A stretch of DNA of 64,000 nucleotides. Origin: Ferruginibacter sp. (lineage in GTDB: Bacteria; Bacteroidota; Bacteroidia; Chitinophagales; Chitinophagaceae). Both the position numbers and the translations under genes were made by a program. Of this stretch, positions 27,666 through 36,475 are shown one piece after another; the first letter of the stretch is position 1; each line of letters starts with the position of its first letter. Under the pieces are notes generated by a model. The model saw only the letters and a list, made by a program, of their open reading frames with translations, made no database searches and had not been told where the DNA came from. The stretch covers positions 124,001 to 188,000 of the forward strand of contig JAQBNH010000019.1 in the NCBI GenBank assembly GCA_028288705.1, written 5' to 3'.

Positions 27666-28991
27666 CTATTTAATAATGTCGCCACGTAAGCGTAACAAGT
27701 CAGTCTCCGAAACCTTCGTATCATAGCGTGCGGCGATTAACCGGTCGTACGCATCAGCCAGGCTTTTCTGCGTTTCTCTCAATTCCAGGATCGTGGATAG
27801 GCCAAGGCGATTTCTTTCCAGGGCGATAAAAACGTTTTCCCTTGCCAGTTTGATATTTTCTTCTTCCAGCGCAAGTGTTCTTTTCTGCAACTCGTATGTT
27901 TTATAAGCATTGCTGATCGCGGTGTTAATTGTTGCCTGCTTATAGTTATATAAAATTTGCTGGTAGTCAATATCTAACTGCGCTTCCTTGATCTGGCGGC
28001 GGACTGTAAAGTTATTAAGGATAGGAATACTCACTGTTAGTCCATAATTAAAGCCATGATTTTGATTGAATAAAGGCGTGAAATTGTTTACCACCAGTTT
28101 ATTGTCCGTTTTGGAAAAGTTGTAGGCACTGTTCAACGAGACCACGGGAAATCTTTCGGCTCTGCGTTCCCGTAAGGTAATGTTAGCTATGTTGATATTT
28201 TGCTTTGCAACCTGCAATTCAGGATTCGTCGATTGGGCAGTCGTGAAAATGTCTGTCACGAGCAGGTCCTGGTTGATCGGAATACTGTCTGTGACTTCAT
28301 AACTGGATCCTTGTTCAAATACCAGCAATTGATTTAATTGTTCCTTCAATTGCTCGATCAGGGTCAGTTGTTTTAGCTGCGCAGCTTTTTGAGCATTCAG
28401 ATCCAGTTTTGCCTGGAGTAATTCCGGCTTTGCCCCCAGGCCAACCGTTAATTTTTTATCGGCTTGCTTCACCCTTTCTTCATTGATCGCCATTTGTTCA
28501 CTGATCGCGAGCAGCTGTTGTTTTTGCCTTACAATGTTGTAATATGTTTTGATCACATCCGAGATACTTGTTACCAACTGGTTGCGGATCGTTAGGTTTC
28601 CCAATGCCACGAACTCCGCTAATTTATCGCGCGTTGCAAACATCTTTAACCCGTCGAACACCGTCCAGTTAAGGTTTACACTAGATTGTAGATTGCTCGA
28701 ACGGATACCGCTTTGTTTCCGCTCGGTTCCATCCGCAAGGCGCTGCGTAGTGTTGTTATTGTTATACAGAACCGAAGTCGTTGCATTCAATCTTGGCAAA
28801 AATCCCGCATTGCGGTAGCCATAATTTAATGCGTAAACGGCAGAATCATTGCGCAGCAATTGTATATCATAATTGTTTTTCAGCGCGGCGGCTACAGCTT
28901 CTTCAACTGTGAGTACACGTTGCGAGAAAGTATTCGTGCCTGCAACGCAACCAAACATGATCAGCACCAATTTAAAACATCTTGTCATCAC
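27666..28991 (-). CDS. TolC-family outer membrane efflux protein
   Basis: The outer-membrane channel of the RND efflux set. The 441 residues start with a signal-like stretch (LVLIMFGCVAGTNTFS) and contain two homologous halves rich in helix-forming and small residues: VLTVEEAVAAALKNNYDI in the first half and the ANITLRERRAERFPVVSL, SYKTYELQKRTL pattern in the second, as in TolC-type trimers with paired coiled-coil barrel helices. It is the third gene after the adaptor and the pump, with a 6-base gap to the pump gene. There is no lipobox, so it is probably not lipid-anchored. Confidence 0.92.
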   Translation of the reverse strand: MMTRCFKLVLIMFGCVAGTNTFSQRVLTVEEAVAAALKNNYDIQLLRNDSAVYALNYGYRNAGFLPRLNATTSVLYNNNNTTQRLADGTERKQSGIRSSNLQSSVNLNWTVFDGLKMFATRDKLAEFVALGNLTIRNQLVTSISDVIKTYYNIVRQKQQLLAISEQMAINEERVKQADKKLTVGLGAKPELLQAKLDLNAQKAAQLKQLTLIEQLKEQLNQLLVFEQGSSYEVTDSIPINQDLLVTDIFTTAQSTNPELQVAKQNINIANITLRERRAERFPVVSLNSAYNFSKTDNKLVVNNFTPLFNQNHGFNYGLTVSIPILNNFTVRRQIKEAQLDIDYQQILYNYKQATINTAISNAYKTYELQKRTLALEEENIKLARENVFIALERNRLGLSTILELRETQKSLADAYDRLIAARYDTKVSETDLLRLRGDIIK

Positions 28992-28997
28992 TCAAAA

Positions 28998-31900
28998 TTA
29001 TACGGTAAGGGAAGTTGGATCCATATCATCCAGTTTACTTCTTTTCTTTTTTGTTGACAGGTAAGAGTAAACCGCCGGGATAACGAACAGCGTCAGCAAT
29101 AAGGAGAACATTACGCCGCCCACAATAACGATACCTAAAGGAATACGGCTGGTAGATGCATCACCAATCGATAATGCAAGCGGCAAGGCACCCAGGGCCA
29201 TCGCGAGGCTGGTCATCAGGATCGGCCTGAAACGTGCTACAGCCGCATCAATTACAGCGGGTATTTTTTTATCGCCTGCCAGTTGTTTCTGGTTGGCAAA
29301 TTCTACGATCAGGATACCATTTTTCGTTACAAGCCCGATCAGCATGATCATCCCGATCTGCGAAAAAATATTCAACGTCTGATTAAATATCCAAAGTGAC
29401 AGGATCGCACCGGCCAGTGCCAGCGGCACGGTTACCATGATTGTAAACGGATCAATAAAACTTTCAAACTGTGCTGCCAGTACAAGGAAGATCAGGGCGA
29501 GCGCCAGGAAAAAAGCGAAATAGGTATTGCCGGAACTCTCGGCGTAATCTCTGGATGCGCCTGACAGCGACGTACGGAAACTTTCATCCAACACACTGTC
29601 TGCAATGGTTTGAATCGCTTTGATACCATCGCCAACCGTTTTTCCTTCCGCCAGCCCGCTGCTGATCGTTGCGGAGCGGTAGCGATTAAAATGGTACAGG
29701 GTAGGTGGCGTTACATCCTCAGAGATATTGAGCACGTTCACCAGGGAAATTGCCTGCCCTTTGTTGTTCGTAACAAAAATATTCCTAAGGTCATTCGGGT
29801 CATCCCGGTTGCTTCTTTCCACCTGGCCTAATACAGAATATTGCTTGCCATCTTTTGTGAAATAACCCATCCGCTGGTTGCTCAGTGCGAGCTGCATCGT
29901 TTGAGAAATATCCTGTACAGAAACTCCGAGTTCACTGGCTTTCAGCCTGTCGATGGTCACCCGGATTTCTGGTTTATTAAATTTCAGATCTGCGTCCACA
30001 CCAACCAGCACCGGGCTTTTACCCGCGGCTTCCAAAATTTTCGGCAGCGCTGCTTTTAATTTATCCGAATTGGTATTTTGAATAACAAACTGAACCGGTT
30101 GCCCGCTTCTCCGATTTACAGAAATCGTTTGATCCTGTATGGCGAAAGAACGCCCTTCATTGAAGCGGGGAATCTTTTTATTTACCCAGTTCACAATATC
30201 CTGCTGACTGCGTTCGCGCTCTCCCGGGTTCACTAATGCAATCCTTACAAAACCTGAATTTGCAGATCCTGACCCGGAGAAGCCGGGAGCCGTCATGCTC
30301 GTGATATATCTTCTTTCCGGTAATGAATCGATCAGGAATGTCGTGAGCTTATCCATGTACTTATCCATCGCATCATAAGATGTTCCTTCTGGTGCAGACA
30401 CCTGTAAACGAAACTGGCTTTTATCTTCCATCGGGGCGAGTTCACTTTGTAAAGTGCGGCCAAGGATAAAGATGATTGCGACGCAGGCAAGGATGATCGG
30501 CAAAGCCAGCCAACGCAGGCGCATAAAGGCTTCGAGCGTTCTGCGATAGCCGTTTTCAATCCCCGTAAAAAAAGGTTCGGTCTTATTGTAAAACCAGGAA
30601 TGCTTGTGGACCTTCCGCGATAATTTCACATTCAGCACAGGTGTGAGGGTAAGAGATACAAATGCTGATATTAACACAGCGCCGGCAACGACAATACCAA
30701 ATTCCCGGAACAATCTTCCAACGAAACCTTCCAGGAAGATGATCGGCAGGAAAACCACCGCGAGCGTAATTGATGTGGCGATAACCGCGAAATAGATCTC
30801 CTTGGATCCATCTCTTGCAGCCTGCCATTTATCCATCCCGAATTCCATCTTTTTATAAATGTTTTCCGTGACGACAATGCCGTCATCCACCACCAGTCCT
30901 GTTGCCAGAACAATCGCGAGTAATGTCAGTACGTTGATCGTGAATCCGGAAATATACATGATGAAAAATGCACCGATTAATGATACAGGAATATCTATCA
31001 GCGGGCGAATCGCGATCAGCCAGTCGCGGAAGAACAGGTAGATGATCATCACCACCAAAACGAAAGATATGATCAGCGTTTCTTTTACCTCGCTGATCGA
31101 TTTGCGGATATTTTCCGTCTGATCCGAAGAGACCTCCAGGCGGATATCATCGGGAAGATCAGCTTTAATTTCCGTCAGGCGTTTTTGAATCTCATTGGAA
31201 ATGGCGATATAATTTGTTCCGGGCTGGGGAATGATGGCGATCGCTATCATCGGCACATTGGCTTCTTTTAACACGCTTTCCTCGTTCTCGGGACCAAGTA
31301 CTGCTTCACCAATATCTTTCAGCCGGATGTCAGTTCCATTGATGTTTTTAATGATGAGGTTATTGAATTCATCTTCTGTGTTCAGCTTACCAAATGTGCG
31401 TATACCCAGCTCCGTTGCATCGCCGGAAATTTTACCGGAAGGCAACTCTACATTTTCCCGCAACAGCGCTGTCTGTACGTCTTTCGGCGTTAAAGAGAAC
31501 GCACTCATTTTGGAAGGGTTGAACCAGATGCGCATCGCGTATTTTTTTTCTCCCCAGATATTTACACCACTAACACCTGCAATCGTCTGGATTCTTTCCA
31601 CGAGATTATTATTCGCATACTCCGTTATTTCGAGCGCATTTCTCTTCGTGCTCTGCAACAATACGATCACCACGGGATCATTGCTGTTATCTGCTTTACT
31701 TACAACAGGTGGCGCATCAAGATCTGTAGGCAAAGAGCGTATCGCCTGCGACACTTTATCCCGCACGTCATTTGCAGCCGCCTCCAGTTCAGTACCCAGG
31801 TCAAATTCAACGGTGATGCTGCTGCTTCCCTGCGAACTTTGCGAACTGATATTCTTAATTCCTGAAATCCCGTTCACCGCTTTTTCCAGCGGCTCCGTGA

Positions 31901-32087
31901 TCTGCGTTTCAATGATTTCCGCATTCGCCCCCGGGTATGAAGTACGCACGTTGATATTCGGCGGATCCAGCGCCGGGTAATCCCGCACGCCCAAAAAACT
32001 ATAACCGATCGCACCGAACAACACGATAACGATGTTCAGTACAATGGCAAAGACCGGCCTTCTTAAACTAAATTCTGATATGTTCAT
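28998..32087 (-). CDS. RND efflux pump, HAE1/AcrB type
   Basis: The inner-membrane proton-driven pump. The 1029 residues have the AcrB layout, twelve helices with two large periplasmic loops. The N-terminus FSLRRPVFAIVLNIVIVLFG and YPALDPPNINVRTSYPGA are typical. The proton relay aspartates are in LVVDDGIVVTENI (helix 4) and the lysine is in GLVTKNGILIVEFANQ (helix 10). It falls in the hydrophobe/amphiphile group that exports drugs, solvents or lipids; no metal-export (CusA) methionine cluster stands out. It lies between its adaptor (33 bases upstream) and its TolC partner (6 bases downstream). Confidence 0.95.
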   Translation of the reverse strand: MNISEFSLRRPVFAIVLNIVIVLFGAIGYSFLGVRDYPALDPPNINVRTSYPGANAEIIETQITEPLEKAVNGISGIKNISSQSSQGSSSITVEFDLGTELEAAANDVRDKVSQAIRSLPTDLDAPPVVSKADNSNDPVVIVLLQSTKRNALEITEYANNNLVERIQTIAGVSGVNIWGEKKYAMRIWFNPSKMSAFSLTPKDVQTALLRENVELPSGKISGDATELGIRTFGKLNTEDEFNNLIIKNINGTDIRLKDIGEAVLGPENEESVLKEANVPMIAIAIIPQPGTNYIAISNEIQKRLTEIKADLPDDIRLEVSSDQTENIRKSISEVKETLIISFVLVVMIIYLFFRDWLIAIRPLIDIPVSLIGAFFIMYISGFTINVLTLLAIVLATGLVVDDGIVVTENIYKKMEFGMDKWQAARDGSKEIYFAVIATSITLAVVFLPIIFLEGFVGRLFREFGIVVAGAVLISAFVSLTLTPVLNVKLSRKVHKHSWFYNKTEPFFTGIENGYRRTLEAFMRLRWLALPIILACVAIIFILGRTLQSELAPMEDKSQFRLQVSAPEGTSYDAMDKYMDKLTTFLIDSLPERRYITSMTAPGFSGSGSANSGFVRIALVNPGERERSQQDIVNWVNKKIPRFNEGRSFAIQDQTISVNRRSGQPVQFVIQNTNSDKLKAALPKILEAAGKSPVLVGVDADLKFNKPEIRVTIDRLKASELGVSVQDISQTMQLALSNQRMGYFTKDGKQYSVLGQVERSNRDDPNDLRNIFVTNNKGQAISLVNVLNISEDVTPPTLYHFNRYRSATISSGLAEGKTVGDGIKAIQTIADSVLDESFRTSLSGASRDYAESSGNTYFAFFLALALIFLVLAAQFESFIDPFTIMVTVPLALAGAILSLWIFNQTLNIFSQIGMIMLIGLVTKNGILIVEFANQKQLAGDKKIPAVIDAAVARFRPILMTSLAMALGALPLALSIGDASTSRIPLGIVIVGGVMFSLLLTLFVIPAVYSYLSTKKKRSKLDDMDPTSLTV

Positions 32088-32120
32088 TTCAATAAATTAA
32101 TTCAGGCATTGCCCGTGGAC

Positions 32121-33200
32121 TTAATTTTTTTGGATCTTGTTCAACTGGATCTTCGCATTGGGTTTCATGCTCATTAAACCTGTGATGATGACGGTATCTC
32201 CAACTTTCAAACCGTTTGTAACCTGCACCATGGCTGAATCACGGATGCCGGTGATGATATCTTCGAATGAAGCGATACCGTTGCGATAGACCACCGCTTT
32301 TTTTCCCCTGGCCTGCGGAACAACCGCTTGCGAAGGAATCATGATGCCATTCGGATCCGGGTCAAAGTTGGTTTGTACTTTCACAAAACCGCCGGGTAAT
32401 AGTTTACCATCGTTGTTCGTCACCAATGCTCTCACATTTAAACTGCGGCTATCTGTAGAAATGCCCATTTCCGTGGCGATCACTTTTGCATTATAACCTT
32501 TTTGGTTTCCTTCTACGGTAAAGTTGACCAGCTGGCCGGGTTGAAGTCTGCCGCTATATTTTTCTGGTAATGTAAAATCCAGTTTTAACTGGCTGTTCTG
32601 ACGAATCGTTGTGATGATGGTTGCAGGCGTTACGTATGCGCCCGGACTGATATTCTTCAACCCCACAATTCCGGAGAATGGTGCCCGGATTTCAGTGCGC
32701 GAGATATTGCTTCTCACAATCGCCATATCAGCTTTAATATTATTGATCTGTAAGGCCTGGATGTCATATTCCTGGCGGCTCACGCCATCTATTTTTAATA
32801 ATTCCTGGTAGCGACGAACGGTTACTTCGGCGTTCTGCAATTGTACACGAAGTTTATTCAATTGGGCAGTGAGGTCACCATCATAAATCTTCGCGATCAA
32901 AGCGCCTTTACCAACAGAGCGTCCTTCCGCAACGCTGAGGAAAGTCAGGCGCCCGGAGATCTCGGGGTGAATCTCTGTCGCTTCATTTGCAATCAACGAA
33001 CCTGGCAATTCAAGATCTTCACTTACGGCCATCGCCCTTACAATATAACCGTCCACACGAGGCGTGGGAGGAGCTGCTTTCGTTGTACTTGTTGCACTTA
33101 TCTTCTTATCTTTTTTGCCACAACTATTTAAGAAAAATCCTGCGATGGCGAAACACAGGATGCGGGAGGTAGATTTTAAAGTGAATACATTCAAGGTCAT
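32121..33200 (-). CDS. RND efflux periplasmic adaptor, lipoprotein
   Basis: The membrane-fusion protein that links pump and TolC. The N-terminus (IAGFFLNSC then GKKDKK) has a lipobox-like FLNSC, so it is probably a lipoprotein anchored in the inner membrane. Then follow the barrel-sandwich (lipoyl-like) halves (AEGRSVGKGALIAKIYDGDL and NISRTEIRAPFSGIVGLKNI), the alpha hairpin between (LRVQLQNAEVTVRRYQELL) and the beta-barrel and membrane-proximal domains. The 359 residues match the family length. It heads the efflux operon. The promoter region upstream (33201-33288) shows no exact TAnnTTTG. Confidence 0.92.
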   Translation of the reverse strand: MTLNVFTLKSTSRILCFAIAGFFLNSCGKKDKKISATSTTKAAPPTPRVDGYIVRAMAVSEDLELPGSLIANEATEIHPEISGRLTFLSVAEGRSVGKGALIAKIYDGDLTAQLNKLRVQLQNAEVTVRRYQELLKIDGVSRQEYDIQALQINNIKADMAIVRSNISRTEIRAPFSGIVGLKNISPGAYVTPATIITTIRQNSQLKLDFTLPEKYSGRLQPGQLVNFTVEGNQKGYNAKVIATEMGISTDSRSLNVRALVTNNDGKLLPGGFVKVQTNFDPDPNGIMIPSQAVVPQARGKKAVVYRNGIASFEDIITGIRDSAMVQVTNGLKVGDTVIITGLMSMKPNAKIQLNKIQKN

Positions 33201-33288
33201 CTGATTTATGTTGGAACATTAAAAATAGCCATAAAGGCTAAAAACAATTTTCTAAAAAGTATGATTGGTAGCTGATACACGGAAAAAA

Positions 33289-34413
33289 CTAAGCCGATTT
33301 TACATAAAGGGTATGCTTTATCTGGTTGGCCTTATGCACCAACTCCTGTTTTTCAGAACTTAGAATGGTTACATGCCCCATCTTTCTGCCCGGCTTCGTA
33401 GTAGTTTTGCCGTATATATGTACGAAAACGTTATCCATCGCCAATACTTTTTCCAATCCTTCGTACAACACCGGACCGGTAAAATTGTTTTCGCCGACCA
33501 GGTTTACGATGGCGGCCGGGAGTAACTGATCGGTATTTCCCAGTGGATAACCGAGTAAGATTCGCCACAACATGTCGAACTGGCTGCTATAACAGGCTTC
33601 AATAGTATGGTGACCGCTGTTGTGAACACGCGGTGCTGTTTCGTTCACCAGAACATTGTCGTCGATATCTACAAAAAGCTCTACCGCGAAAATTCCCGGG
33701 CTTTTTAATTCTTTTACCACGCGCAGGGCGATGGCTTCCGCCTTCCAGAAGACTTTTTCCGGAACATCGGCAGGGGCGATCTGGTGGCTCAGGAGGTTGA
33801 GGGATTGATCGAAAATCATATCAACGGGTGGATAAATGGCCGTTTCGCCCGTTTCACTCACAGCAATAATAATGGCCAGCTCCTTTTTTATATGCACCAT
33901 TTTTTCCAGTACGGCCGTTTCATCAAAACCCTTTTCCAGGTCTTCAACTTTTTTGATCACCTGCACGCCCTTACCATCATAACCTCCTTTATCCAGTTTA
34001 TGTACTGCAGGTAAGAATTCGCGCAGGGATAATAATTCCTGTTTGTTTTTTGTGATGACAAAAGCGCTGGTGGGCACCTGGTTTTTTTGATAGAATTCTT
34101 TTTGCAGCAACTTGCTTTTGATCGTTCGCAGGGCAGAAGGTCTTGGGTAGATCTTTACACCTTCCGCTTCCAGCTTTTCCAGGGCATCTTCATTTACCGC
34201 TTCAATTTCAATCGTAAGTACGTCGAGCCCTTTCCCGAAATTATACACCTCATCAAAATTGCTGATATCACCCTTGATAAAATGGTTCGCTAAATGGGCA
34301 GACGGACATGCCGGGTCGTTTTCCATTACAAATGTTTCCACCGGGTAATTAATTGCGGCCTGCAATAACATACGGCCCAATTGCCCGCCACCTAAAATGC
34401 CTGCTTTCTTCAT
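33289..34413 (-). CDS. purK: N5-carboxyaminoimidazole ribonucleotide synthase
   Basis: PurK makes N5-CAIR from AIR, bicarbonate and ATP, the step before PurE. The 374 residues show the ATP-grasp layout: GILGGGQLGRMLLQAA at the N-terminus, LDKGGYDGKGVQVI for the ATP loop, GIFAVELFVD and NETAPRVHNSGHHTIEAC with the metal and substrate residues. I chose ATG 34413; an in-frame TTG lies just before it. It has its own promoter-like element at 34468-34475. purE is not the next gene; an RND efflux operon lies between the two. Confidence 0.96.
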   Translation of the reverse strand: MKKAGILGGGQLGRMLLQAAINYPVETFVMENDPACPSAHLANHFIKGDISNFDEVYNFGKGLDVLTIEIEAVNEDALEKLEAEGVKIYPRPSALRTIKSKLLQKEFYQKNQVPTSAFVITKNKQELLSLREFLPAVHKLDKGGYDGKGVQVIKKVEDLEKGFDETAVLEKMVHIKKELAIIIAVSETGETAIYPPVDMIFDQSLNLLSHQIAPADVPEKVFWKAEAIALRVVKELKSPGIFAVELFVDIDDNVLVNETAPRVHNSGHHTIEACYSSQFDMLWRILLGYPLGNTDQLLPAAIVNLVGENNFTGPVLYEGLEKVLAMDNVFVHIYGKTTTKPGRKMGHVTILSSEKQELVHKANQIKHTLYVKSA

Positions 34414-34467
34414 CAAAATATTTTATGGGGTGATCGGCCTCAAATGCCGGCCTTTTCTAAATGATTG

Positions 34468-34475
34468 CAAATATA
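34468..34475 (-). promoter_or_regulatory. Predicted -7 promoter element for purK
   Basis: TATATTTG on the minus strand, an exact TAnnTTTG match, about 55 bases ahead of the purK ATG. It is back to back with the promoter of hppD. Confidence 0.5.
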
Positions 34476-34486
34476 AAATATGCAGG

Positions 34487-34514
34487 TTGGAAGAAGGGCT
34501 TTTTATTATCTTTG
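34487..34514 (+). promoter_or_regulatory. Predicted promoter of the hppD leader
   Basis: TTGG at 34487-34490 and TATCTTTG at 34507-34514 fit the -33 and -7 elements with 17 bases between, the best full match in the window. Transcription would begin close to the ATG at 34521. Confidence 0.6.
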
Positions 34515-34520
34515 TTTAAG

Positions 34521-34619
34521 ATGATTCCGGATTATCCACATAAAATTTTTGGCGACAAGCGCGTGCATTACTCCCTGTTGATGCTGGCCCTCGCCATGGA
34601 TTCGACAGTATCAAGTTAG
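34521..34619 (+). CDS. Possible leader peptide ahead of hppD
   Basis: An ATG at 34521 opens a 32-codon frame ending in TAG at 34619, followed by a short GCCCG CA CGGGC hairpin (34640-34651) and then the hppD ATG. The predicted promoter ends about 7 bases before the ATG, so the message would be nearly leaderless. The peptide contains two tyrosines but is not clearly enriched in any amino acid. It may be a real leader peptide or a chance frame in the leader; I cannot tell. Confidence 0.3.
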   Translation: MIPDYPHKIFGDKRVHYSLLMLALAMDSTVSS

Positions 34620-34673
34620 CCGCCCATTTCCTGCTTCCTGCCCGCACGGGCTTCATTTAAAAAAAAATATTTT

Positions 34674-35807
34674 ATGTCTGCAACAACCACTGCGTCGCAA
34701 ACGCCCATCAATGCTGTCCCTGATTTTCTACCCCTCCATGGAACGGATTACGTTGAATTTTATGTGGGCAATGCCAAACAGGCCGCCCATTTTTATAAAG
34801 CCGCTTTTGGATTTCAATCACTTGCTTATGCCGGTCCGGAAACAGGCATGAAGGATAAAGTGAGTTATGTTATCCGTCAAAATAAGCTCACGTTCGTTCT
34901 CACAACTCCTTTACGTCCGGGTAATGAAATCGCTGATCATATTTTAAAACATGGGGATGGTGTTAAATACCTTGCGCTGAAAGTAGATGATGCGCGTGAT
35001 GCCTGGAAACAGACAACAGCTCGTGGCGGAAAATCTTACCAGGAACCAACCGTGCTGAACGATGACCAGGGCGAAGTGATCGTTAGTGGCATCCATACCT
35101 ATGGCGAAACCGTTCATTTATTTATTGAACGTAAAAATTATAATGGCGTGTTCATGCCGGGCTTCCGGGAATGGAAAACGAATTACAACCCTCCACCGGC
35201 AGGCCTGGAATATGTAGATCATTGCGTAGGAAATGTTGGCTGGAACCAGATGAATCCATGGGTGAAATTTTATGAAGAGGTGATGGGCTTTAAAAATATC
35301 TTAAGCTTTGACGACAATGATATCTCCACAGAATATTCTGCCCTGATGAGCAAAGTGATGAGCAATGGCAATGGCTATGTGAAGTTCCCGATCAACGAAC
35401 CAGCAGAAGGGAAAAAGAAGAGCCAGGTGGAAGAATACCTGGATTTTTATAATGGCGAAGGCGTGCAACATGTGGCCATTGCCACAAACAATATTGTTGA
35501 AACAGTTACGGATCTCCAAAGCCGTGGCGTGGATTTTCTAAAGGTTCCCGCCAGTTATTATGCTGATGTGCTGGATCGCGTTGGTAAAATTGAAGAAGAC
35601 CTGGCGCCATTGCAGGAATTGGGCATTCTGATCGACCGTGATGAGGAAGGCTACCTGCTGCAGATTTTTAGTAAACCATTGCAGGACAGGCCAACGTTGT
35701 TTTTTGAAATTATCCAGCGCAAAGGCGCCAAAAGTTTTGGTAAAGGAAATTTTAAAGCGTTGTTTGAGGCCCTCGAACGGGAACAGGATGCGCGGGGTAA
35801 CTTGTAA
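34674..35807 (+). CDS. hppD: 4-hydroxyphenylpyruvate dioxygenase
   Basis: HPPD turns 4-hydroxyphenylpyruvate into homogentisate in tyrosine breakdown, using Fe(II) and oxygen. The 377 residues contain two vicinal-oxygen-chelate domains. The three iron ligands are visible: H183 in YVDHCVGN, H266 in GVQHVAIAT and E345 in LFFEIIQRK. The C-terminal GAKSFGKGNFKALFEALE block is typical. The other tyrosine pathway enzymes (homogentisate dioxygenase, fumarylacetoacetase) are not next to it. It may be preceded by a short leader peptide. Confidence 0.97.
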   Translation: MSATTTASQTPINAVPDFLPLHGTDYVEFYVGNAKQAAHFYKAAFGFQSLAYAGPETGMKDKVSYVIRQNKLTFVLTTPLRPGNEIADHILKHGDGVKYLALKVDDARDAWKQTTARGGKSYQEPTVLNDDQGEVIVSGIHTYGETVHLFIERKNYNGVFMPGFREWKTNYNPPPAGLEYVDHCVGNVGWNQMNPWVKFYEEVMGFKNILSFDDNDISTEYSALMSKVMSNGNGYVKFPINEPAEGKKKSQVEEYLDFYNGEGVQHVAIATNNIVETVTDLQSRGVDFLKVPASYYADVLDRVGKIEEDLAPLQELGILIDRDEEGYLLQIFSKPLQDRPTLFFEIIQRKGAKSFGKGNFKALFEALEREQDARGNL

Positions 35808-35811
35808 CTGA

Positions 35812-36336
35812 TCAGGGTTTGAAACCGATTCGCTGACGCGCTGAAGCAGGCGGATGCAACAATTGCCGCAGATGTTCAAAGATGAGTTCTATGTTTTCAT
35901 CCTGGGTGGAAGCCTGCTTTTCGAGTTGTTCGAGCTTCAATAATATGTCCTTATTTGTTAGCAGCATTTCCCTCATACTGGTGAAGATGCGGACGATCTG
36001 GATATTCACTTCAATAGCCCGGTCGCTGTTAAGAATGCCTGCCAGCATTACCGCACCATGTTCTGTAAAGGCATACGGTAGATTAGGAGAAAACTTTAAA
36101 TTTTTGAGGTGGTCGCAATTTGCGGTCACCTCATTTTTTTCTTCCAACGTTAATTGAAACATGAAATCCTCCGGGAAACGTTTGGCGTTTCTTTTCACCT
36201 GTTCATTCAAACGCTTTGTAGGAACACCATACAGGATCGCGAGATCCTTGTCAATCATAACCTTTTTACCCCTCACTAAAAGGATCTTATCCATCACGGT
36301 TTCATCGGGCAGGGAAGTTTTAATGGCTTTCGGCAT
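35812..36336 (-). CDS. ORF6N-domain protein
   Basis: A 174-residue protein whose N-terminal 100 residues are the ORF6N domain: ILLVRGKKVMIDKDLAILYG, VKRNAKRFPEDFMFQLT and PYAFTEHGAVMLAGIL are its three blocks. The domain is best known from phage and virus anti-repressor-like proteins with DNA-binding. The C-terminal part is a charged helix (NKDILLKLEQLEKQ and so on). No phage gene lies nearby, so it is either a domesticated regulator or mobile cargo. It is convergent with hppD and ends 4 bases after it. Its target is unknown. Confidence 0.88.
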   Translation of the reverse strand: MPKAIKTSLPDETVMDKILLVRGKKVMIDKDLAILYGVPTKRLNEQVKRNAKRFPEDFMFQLTLEEKNEVTANCDHLKNLKFSPNLPYAFTEHGAVMLAGILNSDRAIEVNIQIVRIFTSMREMLLTNKDILLKLEQLEKQASTQDENIELIFEHLRQLLHPPASARQRIGFKP

Positions 36337-36475
36337 GACAACAATTTACAATTTAAAGATAAGCGCGCAGCAGGAATCGATCCATGATCTCGCATATAAT
36401 TTTTAACAATATCTGTTCAATATTTTTTCTATTTTCACGTTTTAGGAACTGTAACCCCCAATTTTTAAAGATTTA

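Noticed and set aside
31231..31980. Long 249-residue frame opposite the RND pump gene
   Set aside because: It lies wholly inside a clearly coding gene in the opposite strand and looks like a shadow of its codon use.
34596..34625. TGGATTCGAC-like words as in the 5' end of tmRNA
   Set aside because: Only the short GGATTCGAC word is shared; there is no tag reading frame, no pseudoknot region and no 3' tRNA-like end before hppD begins.
35812..36336. Prophage remnant suggested by the ORF6N gene
   Set aside because: No integrase, capsid or other phage genes nearby and no attachment repeats seen.
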